Assembly (NCBI GenBank): GCA_900770445.1
Contig: CAAGKO010000034.1
Span: 1 to 9,756 of the forward strand
DNA: 9,756 nucleotides
Source: an uncultured Oribacterium sp.
Lineage (GTDB): Bacteria > Bacillota > Clostridia > Lachnospirales > Lachnospiraceae
Reading direction: 5' to 3'
The notes under the pieces were generated by a model. It saw nothing but the letters and a program-made list of their open reading frames with translations. It was not told the origin of the DNA and did no database searches. Every line of letters begins with the position of its first letter. Positions within the stretch are counted from its first letter, which is position 1. Shown here in pieces: positions 1 through 6,514 of this stretch. A program made the translations under genes and the position numbers.

Positions 1-2
1 TA

Positions 3-93
3 AGCGGCACTAGGCCCTCTGCAATCACTGAGTTTTCTTTATGAAAACTCAGCGTTGCAGAGGGTGCTAAGGAAAATTGTACCAAGTGCCGCT
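3..93. other. Nested palindrome / structured RNA-like element, unidentified
   Basis: Three nested stems are visible. The outer stem pairs 3-11 with 85-93 (9 bp, AGCGGCACT/AGTGCCGCT). A middle stem pairs 15-24 with 55-64 (10 bp, CCCTCTGCAA/TTGCAGAGGG). A terminal stem pairs 28-37 with 43-52 (10 bp) around the loop TTTAT. A small asymmetric internal loop (25-27 against 53-54) separates the middle and terminal stems, and a 20-nt single strand (65-84) closes back to the outer stem. GCTAAGG(A/G)AA-like words recur at 66 and 91. This could be part of a small non-coding RNA, a MITE-like repeat, or the 3' region of an upstream transcript. I do not recognise the family. No reading frame is convincing here. 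Confidence 0.55.
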
Positions 94-101
94 AAGGGAA
101 C

Positions 102-160
102 CCGGCTTGATTTCACACGACCTCTCCGTATGGCTTCTGTTGCCGGTCCTCCGTGTTTTT
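102..160 (+). other. Possible weak stem-loop with T-run after the nested palindrome
   Basis: Two mutually exclusive pairings can be drawn: CCGGC at 102-106 with GCCGG at 142-146, or 116-122 with 145-155 with a 4-nt bulge. The second leads directly into five T residues (156-160). It could be an extra terminator or a helix of the same RNA as the palindrome at 3-93. The pairing is imperfect and the call is tentative. Confidence 0.25.
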
Positions 161-180
161 CTGATCAAACCGTAACCAGA

Positions 181-219
181 CAGACCATTTGAGCTGATGG
201 GCTCGAATGGTCTGTTTTT
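181..219 (+). terminator. Rho-independent terminator of an upstream transcript
   Basis: A 15-bp stem (181-195 with 200-214, two G-U wobbles) closes on the loop GATG and is followed by TTTTT (215-219), then GCG and TTTT. It lies upstream of the argG promoter, so it must end transcription of whatever lies to the left, possibly the structured element at 3-93. It insulates the arginine operon from read-through. From here to the promoter (220-285) I see only a 7-bp hairpin (249-255/273-279) and no gene. Confidence 0.85.
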
Positions 220-285
220 GCGTTTTCACGGTCCCGGCTCAAAGGCTCCGAAGTGGACGCTTCGCCATGCTGCACTTCGATGCAA

Positions 286-315
286 TGCATATTAATGAGT
301 TATATCAGCTATAAT
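286..315 (+). promoter_or_regulatory. Probable argG operon promoter
   Basis: A perfect -10 box TATAAT lies at 310-315. The -35 region at the expected distance (about 287-292, GCATAT) matches the consensus poorly. The stretch TGCATATTAATGAG at 286-299 resembles half an ARG box, so an arginine repressor may contact the -35 region. Transcription would begin near 322, leaving a leader of about 165 nt before argG. Confidence is limited by the weak -35. Confidence 0.5.
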
Positions 316-359
316 ATACACACCACGTGTATAAAAACGGAAATCAATTCATTTTAAAA

Positions 360-373
360 TGCATAAATATGCA
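360..373 (+). promoter_or_regulatory. ARG box (ArgR/AhrC operator)
   Basis: The 14-mer TGCATAAATATGCA is a perfect dyad: TGCATA and TATGCA around a central AA. It matches the arginine-repressor consensus (TGMAT, four A/T, ATKCA) known from ArgR/AhrC of Escherichia coli and Bacillus. It sits about 45 bp downstream of the -10 box. Weaker partial matches at 286-299 and 328-341 could be the cooperating sites these hexameric repressors usually need. The inference is repression of argG-argJ-argB-argD when arginine is plentiful. Confidence 0.7.
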
Positions 374-453
374 ATTTTGTGCTTGCAATCTGCTTTTTGA
401 TGGCGTATGATAACGGCATCGTAAATGAGGGGTGCTTCCAGGGGATGCTTTTT

Positions 454-486
454 ATGCGTCGGGGGCGGTTTATAGAGGAGAAGTGA
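454..486 (+). CDS. Possible Arg-rich leader peptide upstream of argG
   Basis: A frame starting with ATG at 454 encodes ten residues, MRRGRFIEEK, and stops at TGA 484-486, two bases before the argG start. An AGGGG lies at 440-444, nine bases upstream. The same frame can be opened earlier, at ATG 445 or 400 (28 residues). Three of the ten residues are arginine, and the argG ribosome binding site lies inside the frame. It could couple translation to argG or sense arginyl-tRNA. Equally, it may be chance, because no classical attenuator hairpin accompanies it. Confidence 0.2.
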   Translation: MRRGRFIEEK

Positions 487-488
487 TT

Positions 489-1751
489 ATGAGTAATCTG
501 GTACCAAAGAATAACACGCAGGGTGAGAAGGTCGTTCTGGCTTACTCCGGTGGTCTCGATACGACCTGTATCGTGCCGTGGCTGAAGGAGACCTTCGGTT
601 ATGAGGTCATCTGCTGCTGCGTCGATGTAGGACAGGGCAACGAGCTGGATGGACTGGCGGAGCGTGCGAAGATCTCCGGTGCGTCGAAGCTGTACATCGA
701 GGATATCACGGATGACTTCTGCGACAACTATGTGCTTCCGTGTCTCGAGGCCAATGCGACCTATGAGAACAAGTACCTGCTCGGTACGTCGATGGCACGT
801 CCGGCGATCGCGAAGAAGCTCGTCGAGATCGCACGGAAGGAGGGCGCGAAGGCCATCTGCCATGGTGCGACCGGTAAGGGCAATGATCAGATTCGTTTCG
901 AGCTCGCCATCAAGGCACTGGCACCGGACCTCGATATCATCGCTCCGTGGCGTATGACGGATATCTGGACCTTCCAGTCTCGTGAGGATGAGTACAACTA
1001 CATCAAGTCGAAGGGCATCCCGCTCACCTTCTCGGAGGATAATTCCTACAGCCGTGACCGGAACCTCGTGCATATCTCTCATGAGGGCCTCGAGCTGGAG
1101 GACCCGTCTCAGGAGCCGAACTATGATCACATGCTGATGCTGTCCGTGACACCGGAGAAGGCGCCGGATCATGAGACGGATGTCGAGATCAAGTGGGAGA
1201 ATGGTGTGCCGGTCGAGCTGAACGGACAGAAGATGACGGTGAAGGAGATCATCCTCGAGCTCAACAAGCTCGGTGGTGAGAACGGTATCGGTATCATCGA
1301 TATCGTCGAGAACCGTGTCGTCGGCATGAAGAGCCGTGGCGTCTATGAGACCCCGGGTCTCACGATCCTCATGGAGGCACACAAGCAGATCGAGGAGCTG
1401 ATCCTCGACCGTCAGACCATGGAGTTCAAGAACATGGTGGATGTGAAGTTCTCCCAGGTCGTCTACGAGGGCAAGTGGTTCGATCCGCTTCGTGAGGCAC
1501 TCGAGGCCTTCGTCCAGAGCACCCAGAAGTACGTGACCGGTACGACGAAGATGAAGCTGTACAAGGGCAACATCATCAAGGCCGGCACGACCTCACCGTA
1601 CTCACTCTACAATGAGTCACTGGCGTCCTTCACGACGGGCAGCATGTATGATCACCACGATGCATCCGGTTTCATCACCCTCTTCGGTCTTCCGGAGAAG
1701 GTACGTGCGATGAAGCTGCTCGAGGTACAGAATCTTACAAACAACAAGTAA
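489..1751 (+). CDS. argG: Argininosuccinate synthase
   Basis: This cytoplasmic enzyme joins citrulline and aspartate using ATP to give argininosuccinate, the penultimate step of arginine synthesis. The 420-residue product has the expected length. The N-type ATP pyrophosphatase loop AYSGGLDT is at residues 18-25, followed by the VDVGQG strand. The family blocks TYENKYLLGTSMARP and HGATGKGNDQIRFE, then the HISHEGLELEDP segment, are all present. In that last block I see NLV where I recall NLW being usual; this is from memory. ATG 489 is chosen because AGAGGAG (474-480) lies eight bases upstream. A longer in-frame GTG start at 432 would place that site inside the gene and adds residues unlike the family. 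It is the first gene of the arginine operon, just after the ARG box. Confidence 0.97.
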   Translation: MSNLVPKNNTQGEKVVLAYSGGLDTTCIVPWLKETFGYEVICCCVDVGQGNELDGLAERAKISGASKLYIEDITDDFCDNYVLPCLEANATYENKYLLGTSMARPAIAKKLVEIARKEGAKAICHGATGKGNDQIRFELAIKALAPDLDIIAPWRMTDIWTFQSREDEYNYIKSKGIPLTFSEDNSYSRDRNLVHISHEGLELEDPSQEPNYDHMLMLSVTPEKAPDHETDVEIKWENGVPVELNGQKMTVKEIILELNKLGGENGIGIIDIVENRVVGMKSRGVYETPGLTILMEAHKQIEELILDRQTMEFKNMVDVKFSQVVYEGKWFDPLREALEAFVQSTQKYVTGTTKMKLYKGNIIKAGTTSPYSLYNESLASFTTGSMYDHHDASGFITLFGLPEKVRAMKLLEVQNLTNNK

Positions 1752-1754
1752 TCA

Positions 1755-1847
1755 TCCATTCGGTGGACAGGTGAGGATGAGATTCCGGAAGCATGGATAT
1801 GAGGACGGAAGGACATCCATCACCTGTCCGCGCATGATATCGATGGA
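1755..1847 (+). other. Structured argG-argJ spacer
   Basis: The 125-nt gap folds into a long compound hairpin. The main stem of 15 bp pairs 1765-1774 and 1775-1779 with 1820-1829 and 1814-1818, with one bulged A. An inner TTCCG/CGGAA stem pairs 1783-1787 with 1806-1810. An outer 7-bp stem with one bulge pairs 1755-1762 with 1841-1847. No T-run follows, so it is not an intrinsic terminator. It may act in mRNA processing or stability, or give argG and argJ different output. Confidence 0.5.
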
Positions 1848-1876
1848 CATAACACAGATATGAAAAGGGAGTAGTC

Positions 1877-3112
1877 ATGGGAATGATAGCAGTCAAGGGT
1901 GGCATCTGTGCTGCCGAGGGATTTATGGCAGCGGCAACCGCTGCGAAGATCAAGTCGAAGCGTCGGGATGATATGGCGATGATTTTTTCCGAGAAGCCAT
2001 GCGTCGTCGCCGGTACCTTCACGAGTAACGTGGTGAAGGCGGCACCGGTCCTCTGGGATCGTGCGCTCGTCGACAGTGGCCGGCCGGTGCATGCCGCCGT
2101 GATCAACTCCGGGATCGCCAATGCCTGCACCGGTCAGATGGGACTGGATATCTGCAAGGAGGAGGCCGATGCGACCGCAGAGGCCTTCGGCCAGGTGATT
2201 TCCGCGGATTCCGTGCTGCTGGCATCCACCGGTATCATCGGTCTGCAGCTTCCGATCGAGAAGATGAAAAATGCGATTTCTGAGATGGTACCGAAGCTGG
2301 AGGCAAGTGAGGCAGCCGCCACCGCAGCCAGCAAGGCCATCATGACGACCGATACGACGAACAAGGAGTTCGCCCTCGAGTTCACGATCGGCGGGAAGAA
2401 GGTGCACCTCGGCGGTATGACGAAGGGCTCCGGCATGATCCATCCGCAGATGTGCACGATGATCTGCTTCCTGACGACCGACCTCGCGATCACGAAGGAG
2501 CTGCTGCAGAAGGCCCTCAGTGAGAACGTCGTCGATACCTTCAACATGATTTCCGTCGATGGCGATACCTCGACGAACGATACCTGTGTGATCCTCGCAA
2601 ACGGTGCCGCCGGGAATCCGATCATCGATACGGAGGGAGAGGACTACGAGATCTTTAAGACCGCCCTCCTCCAGCTGACGAAGACCCTGTCGCGGGAGAT
2701 GGCTGCCGATGGTGAGGGCGCATCCCACCTGTTCACCGTCCATGTCACCCAGGCGAAGGACAAGCAGGAGGCACGTACACTCGCACGTTCCGTCGTTTCC
2801 TCGACGCTCACGAAGGCGGCGATTTATGGCCGTGACGCAAACTGGGGCCGTGTGCTCTGTGCGATGGGCTACAGTGGCGCGCACTTCGATCCGAATAAGG
2901 TGAATCTGTACTTCGTAAACGATATCGGGAAAATCGAGGTCTTCCACCAGGGCGCACCGGTGGATTTCGATGAGGATTATGCATCCGAGATCCTCGGCTA
3001 CCAGGAGGTGACTGCGCTCATCGAGATGCACGAGGGCACAGAGGAGGCGACGGCCTGGGGCTGCGACCTCACCCATGAGTACGTAAACATCAACGCGGAT
3101 TACAGAAGCTGA
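1877..3112 (+). CDS. argJ: Glutamate N-acetyltransferase / amino-acid acetyltransferase (ornithine acetyltransferase)
   Basis: ArgJ moves the acetyl group from N-acetylornithine to glutamate, releasing ornithine and recycling acetylglutamate. Bifunctional forms also use acetyl-CoA to start the pathway. The 411-residue product has normal length and carries the NSGIANACTG block, the KGSGMIHPQMCTM block, and the C-terminal DLTHEYVNINADYR signature. The precursor cleaves itself before a threonine that becomes the nucleophile; here that is Thr194, preceded by Cys193 where Ala is the familiar residue. AAGGGAG (1865-1871) sits five bases before ATG 1877. With no argA or argE in the window, it may be bifunctional, but the sequence alone does not prove acetyl-CoA use. 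Confidence 0.96.
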   Translation: MGMIAVKGGICAAEGFMAAATAAKIKSKRRDDMAMIFSEKPCVVAGTFTSNVVKAAPVLWDRALVDSGRPVHAAVINSGIANACTGQMGLDICKEEADATAEAFGQVISADSVLLASTGIIGLQLPIEKMKNAISEMVPKLEASEAAATAASKAIMTTDTTNKEFALEFTIGGKKVHLGGMTKGSGMIHPQMCTMICFLTTDLAITKELLQKALSENVVDTFNMISVDGDTSTNDTCVILANGAAGNPIIDTEGEDYEIFKTALLQLTKTLSREMAADGEGASHLFTVHVTQAKDKQEARTLARSVVSSTLTKAAIYGRDANWGRVLCAMGYSGAHFDPNKVNLYFVNDIGKIEVFHQGAPVDFDEDYASEILGYQEVTALIEMHEGTEEATAWGCDLTHEYVNINADYRS

Positions 3113-3150
3113 TACATCAAAAGGACAATGCAGTCGACCGCTACGTACAT

Positions 3151-3176
3151 CGCCTCTCTGAAGCATCAGAGAGGCG
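3151..3176 (+). other. Stem-loop in the argJ-argB spacer
   Basis: A perfect 11-bp stem (3151-3161 with 3166-3176) closes on the loop AGCA. It is followed by GTCATTCGTTTC rather than a T-run, so it would terminate poorly at most. It probably shapes processing or stability of the polycistronic message between argJ and argB. Confidence 0.55.
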
Positions 3177-3225
3177 GTCATTCGTTTCGGGTGAAATCGC
3201 AGACGCTACAGTGTAGGGGTGAATT

Positions 3226-4110
3226 ATGGAAATCGAGAATAAGATCATGGATAAGGCAGCGACCCTCGTCGAGGCACTGCCGTATATCCAGAAATTTCAG
3301 AATAAGGTGGTCGTCGTAAAGTACGGCGGGTCCGCGATGACGGATGAGAATCTGAAGAAGCATGTCATGCAGGATGTGGCGATCCTGAAGCTGGTCGGCC
3401 TGAAGCCGATCATCGTCCATGGCGGCGGCAAGGAGATCTCGAAGTGGATCGGCAAGGTCGGCATGGAGCCGCACTTCGTCAACGGACTTCGTGTGACCGA
3501 TGAGGACACCATGGAGATCGCCGAGATGGTGCTGAACAAGGTCAACAAGTCCCTGGTACAGCTCATCAACAACCTCGGTGGTAAGGCCGTCGGCATCTCC
3601 GGTAAGGACGGAAATCTCCTGAAGTGCGTGAAGAAATACTCGAAGGGCGAGGACATCGGCTTCGTCGGCGACATCGTCGGTGTGGATACCACCATCATCG
3701 ATGACCTGCTGAGCGATGGCTTCATCCCGGTGATCTGCCCGATCGGCTTCGATGAGCGCGGCCAGAGCTACAACATCAACGCGGATGACGCAGCCTGTGC
3801 GATCGCGGCGGCGATGCACGCCGAGAAGCTCGCCTTCCTCACGGATGTCGAGGGCGTGTATAAGGATTTCAACGATAAGAGCTCCCTCATCGCGACGCTG
3901 TCCATCGAGAAGGCGCAGGAGATGATGGATGCCGGTGAGCTGGTCGGCGGTATGCTGCCGAAGATCCAGAACTGCATCGATGCGATGAAGAAGGGCGTGA
4001 ACCGTGTGCATATCCTCGATGGACGTGTGCCGCACTGCCTGCTTCTCGAGATCTTCACGAACCAGGGCATCGGCACCATGATCGAGAAGTCGATCGACAC
4101 GTGGTTCTGA
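3226..4110 (+). CDS. argB: Acetylglutamate kinase
   Basis: This amino-acid kinase family enzyme phosphorylates N-acetylglutamate at the expense of ATP. It is the second step of arginine synthesis and the usual control point when ArgJ recycles acetyl groups. Visible motifs are VVVVKYGGSAM (Lys32), HGGGKEIS (65-72), NGLRVTD, NINADDAA around 183-190, and GGMLPK with Lys246. The 294 residues match the longer family members. The N-terminal helix carrying LVEALPYIQKF (14-24) resembles arginine-inhibited, hexameric kinases such as that of Thermotoga, so feedback inhibition by arginine is a reasonable inference. AGGGGTG (3215-3221) precedes ATG 3226. Confidence 0.97.
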   Translation: MEIENKIMDKAATLVEALPYIQKFQNKVVVVKYGGSAMTDENLKKHVMQDVAILKLVGLKPIIVHGGGKEISKWIGKVGMEPHFVNGLRVTDEDTMEIAEMVLNKVNKSLVQLINNLGGKAVGISGKDGNLLKCVKKYSKGEDIGFVGDIVGVDTTIIDDLLSDGFIPVICPIGFDERGQSYNINADDAACAIAAAMHAEKLAFLTDVEGVYKDFNDKSSLIATLSIEKAQEMMDAGELVGGMLPKIQNCIDAMKKGVNRVHILDGRVPHCLLLEIFTNQGIGTMIEKSIDTWF

Positions 4111-4148
4111 AAATTTCAGGAAAGACGTGCTACGCATCGTGGCAGAAA

Positions 4149-4162
4149 CGCCCGTGCGGGCG
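4149..4162 (+). other. Short GC-rich hairpin in the argB-argD spacer
   Basis: CGCCC (4149-4153) pairs with GGGCG (4158-4162) around GTGC. It is a five-pair stem without a T-run, in the 113-nt gap. A 13-base dyad (4107-4119) also overlaps the argB stop codon. Both are modest structures; a role in message stability is only a guess. Confidence 0.3.
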
Positions 4163-4223
4163 GGTGCTGTGAGAGTGCATTGGCCGAACAACACGGCGGA
4201 TGGATAGATGAGGAGTGAAAGAA

Positions 4224-5465
4224 ATGAAATTTATGGATGATTCCATCGTAAAGGGAAATATCGTGAATGACCGCCTCGTGGCGGAGGGCGAGCAGGTGCT
4301 GTACAAGACCTACAATCGTTTTCCGGTAGCCTTTGATCACGCGAAGGGTGTCGAGCTCTATGATGCAGGCGGGCATGCGTTCCTCGATTTCGGTGCAGGC
4401 ATCGCAGTGGCGGGGCTCGGCTATGGTAACGTGCTGGTGGACCAGGCGATGAAGGAGCAGATCGACAAGGGGCTGCTGCACACCTCGAATCTGTTCTACA
4501 ACGAGCCGTCCATCGAGGCGGCGGAGAAGCTGCTCGCGGTGAGCGGGATGGATCGAGTGTTCTTCACGAATTCCGGCACGGAGGCGGTCGAGGGTGCGCT
4601 GAAGATCGCGCGGCGCTACCACTATAATAAGGGGAAGGCCGGCTGCGAGATCATCGCGATGCAGGGCTCCTTCCACGGGCGTTCCATGGGCGCGGTCAGC
4701 GTGACCGGCAAGGATCACTATCGCGCGCCGTTTGAGCCGCTGATCGGTGGCGTGCGCTTCGCAACCTTCAACGATCTCGATTCCGTGAAGGCACTGATCA
4801 ATGAAAACACCGGTGCGATCATCATGGAGACGATCCAGGGTGAGGGCGGCATCTATCCGGCGACGAAGGCGTTTCTCCAGGGTGTACGGGAGCTCTGCGA
4901 TGAGCATGATCTGCTGCTGATCCTCGATGAGATCCAGTGCGGTATGGGCCGCTCCGGTGCCATGTTTGCATGGCAGGCGTACGGTGTGAAGCCGGATGTC
5001 CTGACGGTGGCGAAGGCCCTCGGAAACGGCGTGCCGATCGGCGCTTTCCTCGCCTGCGGAGAGGCCGCGAGTGCGATGCAGCCGGGCGACCACGGCTCGA
5101 CCTATGGCGGAAATCCGTTTGTCTGCGCAGCGGCATCGGCGGTGCTGGACGTCTTCAAGGAGGCGGATATCCCGGGCCACGCGAAGGCACAGGGTGCATA
5201 CCTCTGGAAGGTCCTCGATGAAGTGAAGGCAGACTTCCCGGATATGGTGAAGGATCATCGTGGCATGGGCCTGATCCAGGGCCTCGAGTTCGCCCCATCG
5301 GTCCCGGCGGGGGACATCGTCCGGAAGATGCTGCTCGAACAGCATGTCATCCTGATCGCCGCCGAGCACAACACAATTCGTTTCGTACCGCCGCTTGTCA
5401 TCGAGCATGAGCACATCGACGCGATGAAGGAAAAACTGGAAGCCGTGCTGGCAGAGCTGGCATAA
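4224..5465 (+). CDS. argD: Acetylornithine aminotransferase (class III, PLP-dependent)
   Basis: This PLP enzyme transfers an amino group from glutamate to N-acetylglutamate semialdehyde, giving N-acetylornithine for ArgJ to deacetylate. The 413-residue product has class III features: NSGTEAVEGA (116-125) for phosphate binding, GSFHGRSMGAVSVTG, and LILDEIQCGMGRSG with Asp235 for the pyridine nitrogen. Lys264 in TVAKALGNGVPIGA is the expected Schiff-base lysine. The ATG at 4224 is chosen because AGGAG (4211-4215) is eight bases upstream; the in-frame GTG at 4215 overlaps that site. It is the last gene of the operon, followed at once by a strong terminator. Related enzymes also act on ornithine or succinyl-ornithine, but the neighbours support ArgD. 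Confidence 0.95.
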   Translation: MKFMDDSIVKGNIVNDRLVAEGEQVLYKTYNRFPVAFDHAKGVELYDAGGHAFLDFGAGIAVAGLGYGNVLVDQAMKEQIDKGLLHTSNLFYNEPSIEAAEKLLAVSGMDRVFFTNSGTEAVEGALKIARRYHYNKGKAGCEIIAMQGSFHGRSMGAVSVTGKDHYRAPFEPLIGGVRFATFNDLDSVKALINENTGAIIMETIQGEGGIYPATKAFLQGVRELCDEHDLLLILDEIQCGMGRSGAMFAWQAYGVKPDVLTVAKALGNGVPIGAFLACGEAASAMQPGDHGSTYGGNPFVCAAASAVLDVFKEADIPGHAKAQGAYLWKVLDEVKADFPDMVKDHRGMGLIQGLEFAPSVPAGDIVRKMLLEQHVILIAAEHNTIRFVPPLVIEHEHIDAMKEKLEAVLAELA

Positions 5466-5471
5466 GGCATA

Positions 5472-5510
5472 GAAAACCCCGGCGGAGCCGTCCGCCGGGG
5501 TTCGTTTTTT
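5472..5510. terminator. Bidirectional intrinsic terminator shared by argD and folD
   Basis: A perfect 12-bp stem (5475-5486 with 5491-5502) closes on GCCG. On the plus strand CG and then six T residues (5505-5510) follow, ending the arginine operon. On the minus strand the stem is followed by a short T-run (complement of AAAA 5473-5476), so it can also end the folD transcript, whose stop codon is at 5513-5515. Two convergent operons therefore share one hairpin. Confidence 0.92.
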
Positions 5511-5512
5511 AT

Positions 5513-6394
5513 TTAAGAGAGGTACTCATCCGCGCTGTCATCGATCGGTGCGAGCTTCATCTGAAGCTTCGCGGCCTGGACGAGGTGCTTCGCGAGGACG
5601 GCGGTGGTGACGGTGCCGACACCACCTGGTACCGGGGTAGCGGCACCGGCCTTCAGGATGATCTGATCCCAGTCGCAGTCGCCGCAGAGATTACCTGCCT
5701 CGTCGACATTGATACCGACATCGACGACGGTCGCATCCTCCTTCACATAGCCGCTGCTGATGAACTTCGCCTTACCGATGGCGGCCACCAGGATATCCGC
5801 ACGGCTGGCCACGGCCTTCAGATCCTCGGTCTTACTGTGGCAGACGGTGACGGTCGCATTCTCCTGGAGCAGCAGCATGCTGAGCGGCTTCCCGACCACC
5901 ATGGAGCGGCCGATGATGCAGACCTCCTTGCCGGCCATCTCGATCTGATGCCCCTTCAGGATCTCCACGACGGCCTGCGCCGTGCATGGTGCGAAGGCAC
6001 GGGCGTCGCCACGCATCACACCGGCGACGTTTGCGTCGGTGATACCGTCGAGATCCTTCAGCGGATTCATCTTGCGAAGCATCGCCGCCTCATCGATCTG
6101 CTTCGGAAGCGGACGCATCACGAGGATGCCGTGGATCTCCGGATCCTGGTTGATGAAGTCGAAGACCTGCTGAAACTCTTCGTTTGATACGTTTTCCGGA
6201 AGCTCATAGTCCTTCGCCTCCAGTCCGAAATCCATGAAGCGCTTCTTGATGCTGCGCTCATAGCTGAGATCGGCTTCCTTATGGCCGACGCGCAGAATCG
6301 CCAGCGCCGGCAGGATGCCGTTATACTGTCCGACGAAGTCCAGGCACTCGCCCTTGATCTGATCTGCAATGATTTTTCCTCTTAATTCCTGCAT
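5513..6394 (-). CDS. folD: Methylenetetrahydrofolate dehydrogenase, FolD family (clostridial subtype)
   Basis: FolD oxidises 5,10-methylene-THF to 5,10-methenyl-THF with NAD(P)+, and in classic forms hydrolyses that to 10-formyl-THF. The 293 residues carry KDLDGIT (113-119), the CTAQAVVEIL block from Cys137, GRSMVVGKP (162-170) of the nucleotide-binding domain, DVGIN and PVPGGVG. The folate-site tyrosine is kept (Tyr45 in LSYERSIKKR). The catalytic lysine of E. coli FolD (Lys54, human Lys56) aligns with Ile49, and the usual VQLPLP glutamine is Met93. From memory, clostridial homologues share this pattern, so it is a subtype and not a local error. This protein may be mainly a dehydrogenase, with the upstream fchA giving the hydrolase. 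No clear AGGAGG precedes ATG 6394; only a GAGAGAAAG-like stretch lies about 11 bases upstream. Confidence 0.94.
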   Translation of the reverse strand: MQELRGKIIADQIKGECLDFVGQYNGILPALAILRVGHKEADLSYERSIKKRFMDFGLEAKDYELPENVSNEEFQQVFDFINQDPEIHGILVMRPLPKQIDEAAMLRKMNPLKDLDGITDANVAGVMRGDARAFAPCTAQAVVEILKGHQIEMAGKEVCIIGRSMVVGKPLSMLLLQENATVTVCHSKTEDLKAVASRADILVAAIGKAKFISSGYVKEDATVVDVGINVDEAGNLCGDCDWDQIILKAGAATPVPGGVGTVTTAVLAKHLVQAAKLQMKLAPIDDSADEYLS

Positions 6395-6514
6395 ATATTC
6401 ACACTTTCTCTCATTTCATCTGTTTGATTTTCTTCTATAGAACAGTTCGGGACTTCTACGCGGGGCATGCAGCTGTCTGTGATGAAACACCTACAGGGCT
6501 CCGGGATATCTTTC

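Noticed and set aside
3..93. Integron attC site or IS200/IS605 transposon end
   Set aside because: The conserved core sites of attC are missing and no integrase or transposase gene is in the window.
359..400. Thirteen-residue frame starting within the ARG box
   Set aside because: No ribosome binding site precedes it, and its start codon is part of the operator palindrome.
416..453. Stem GCATC/GATGC followed by TTTTT as an argG leader attenuator
   Set aside because: Only five pairs around a 23-nt loop is too weak for an intrinsic terminator, and no competing fold was found.
354..1382. Long minus-strand open frame of 342 residues across argG
   Set aside because: It is antisense to a clear argG, has a low-complexity composition rich in Leu, Arg, Asp and His, and matches no family I know. 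It follows from the GC-rich codon bias.
1820..3181. Minus-strand open frame of 453 residues over argJ
   Set aside because: It mirrors argJ codons, has no sensible domain and lacks a ribosome binding site. The plus-strand ArgJ has all family motifs.
4116..5414. Minus-strand open frame of 432 residues over argD
   Set aside because: It is antisense to argD, with His/Arg/Leu-rich composition typical of a shadow frame.
5585..6187. Plus-strand open frame inside folD
   Set aside because: It is antisense to a well supported folD, and its Asp/His/Gly-rich sequence has no recognisable motif.
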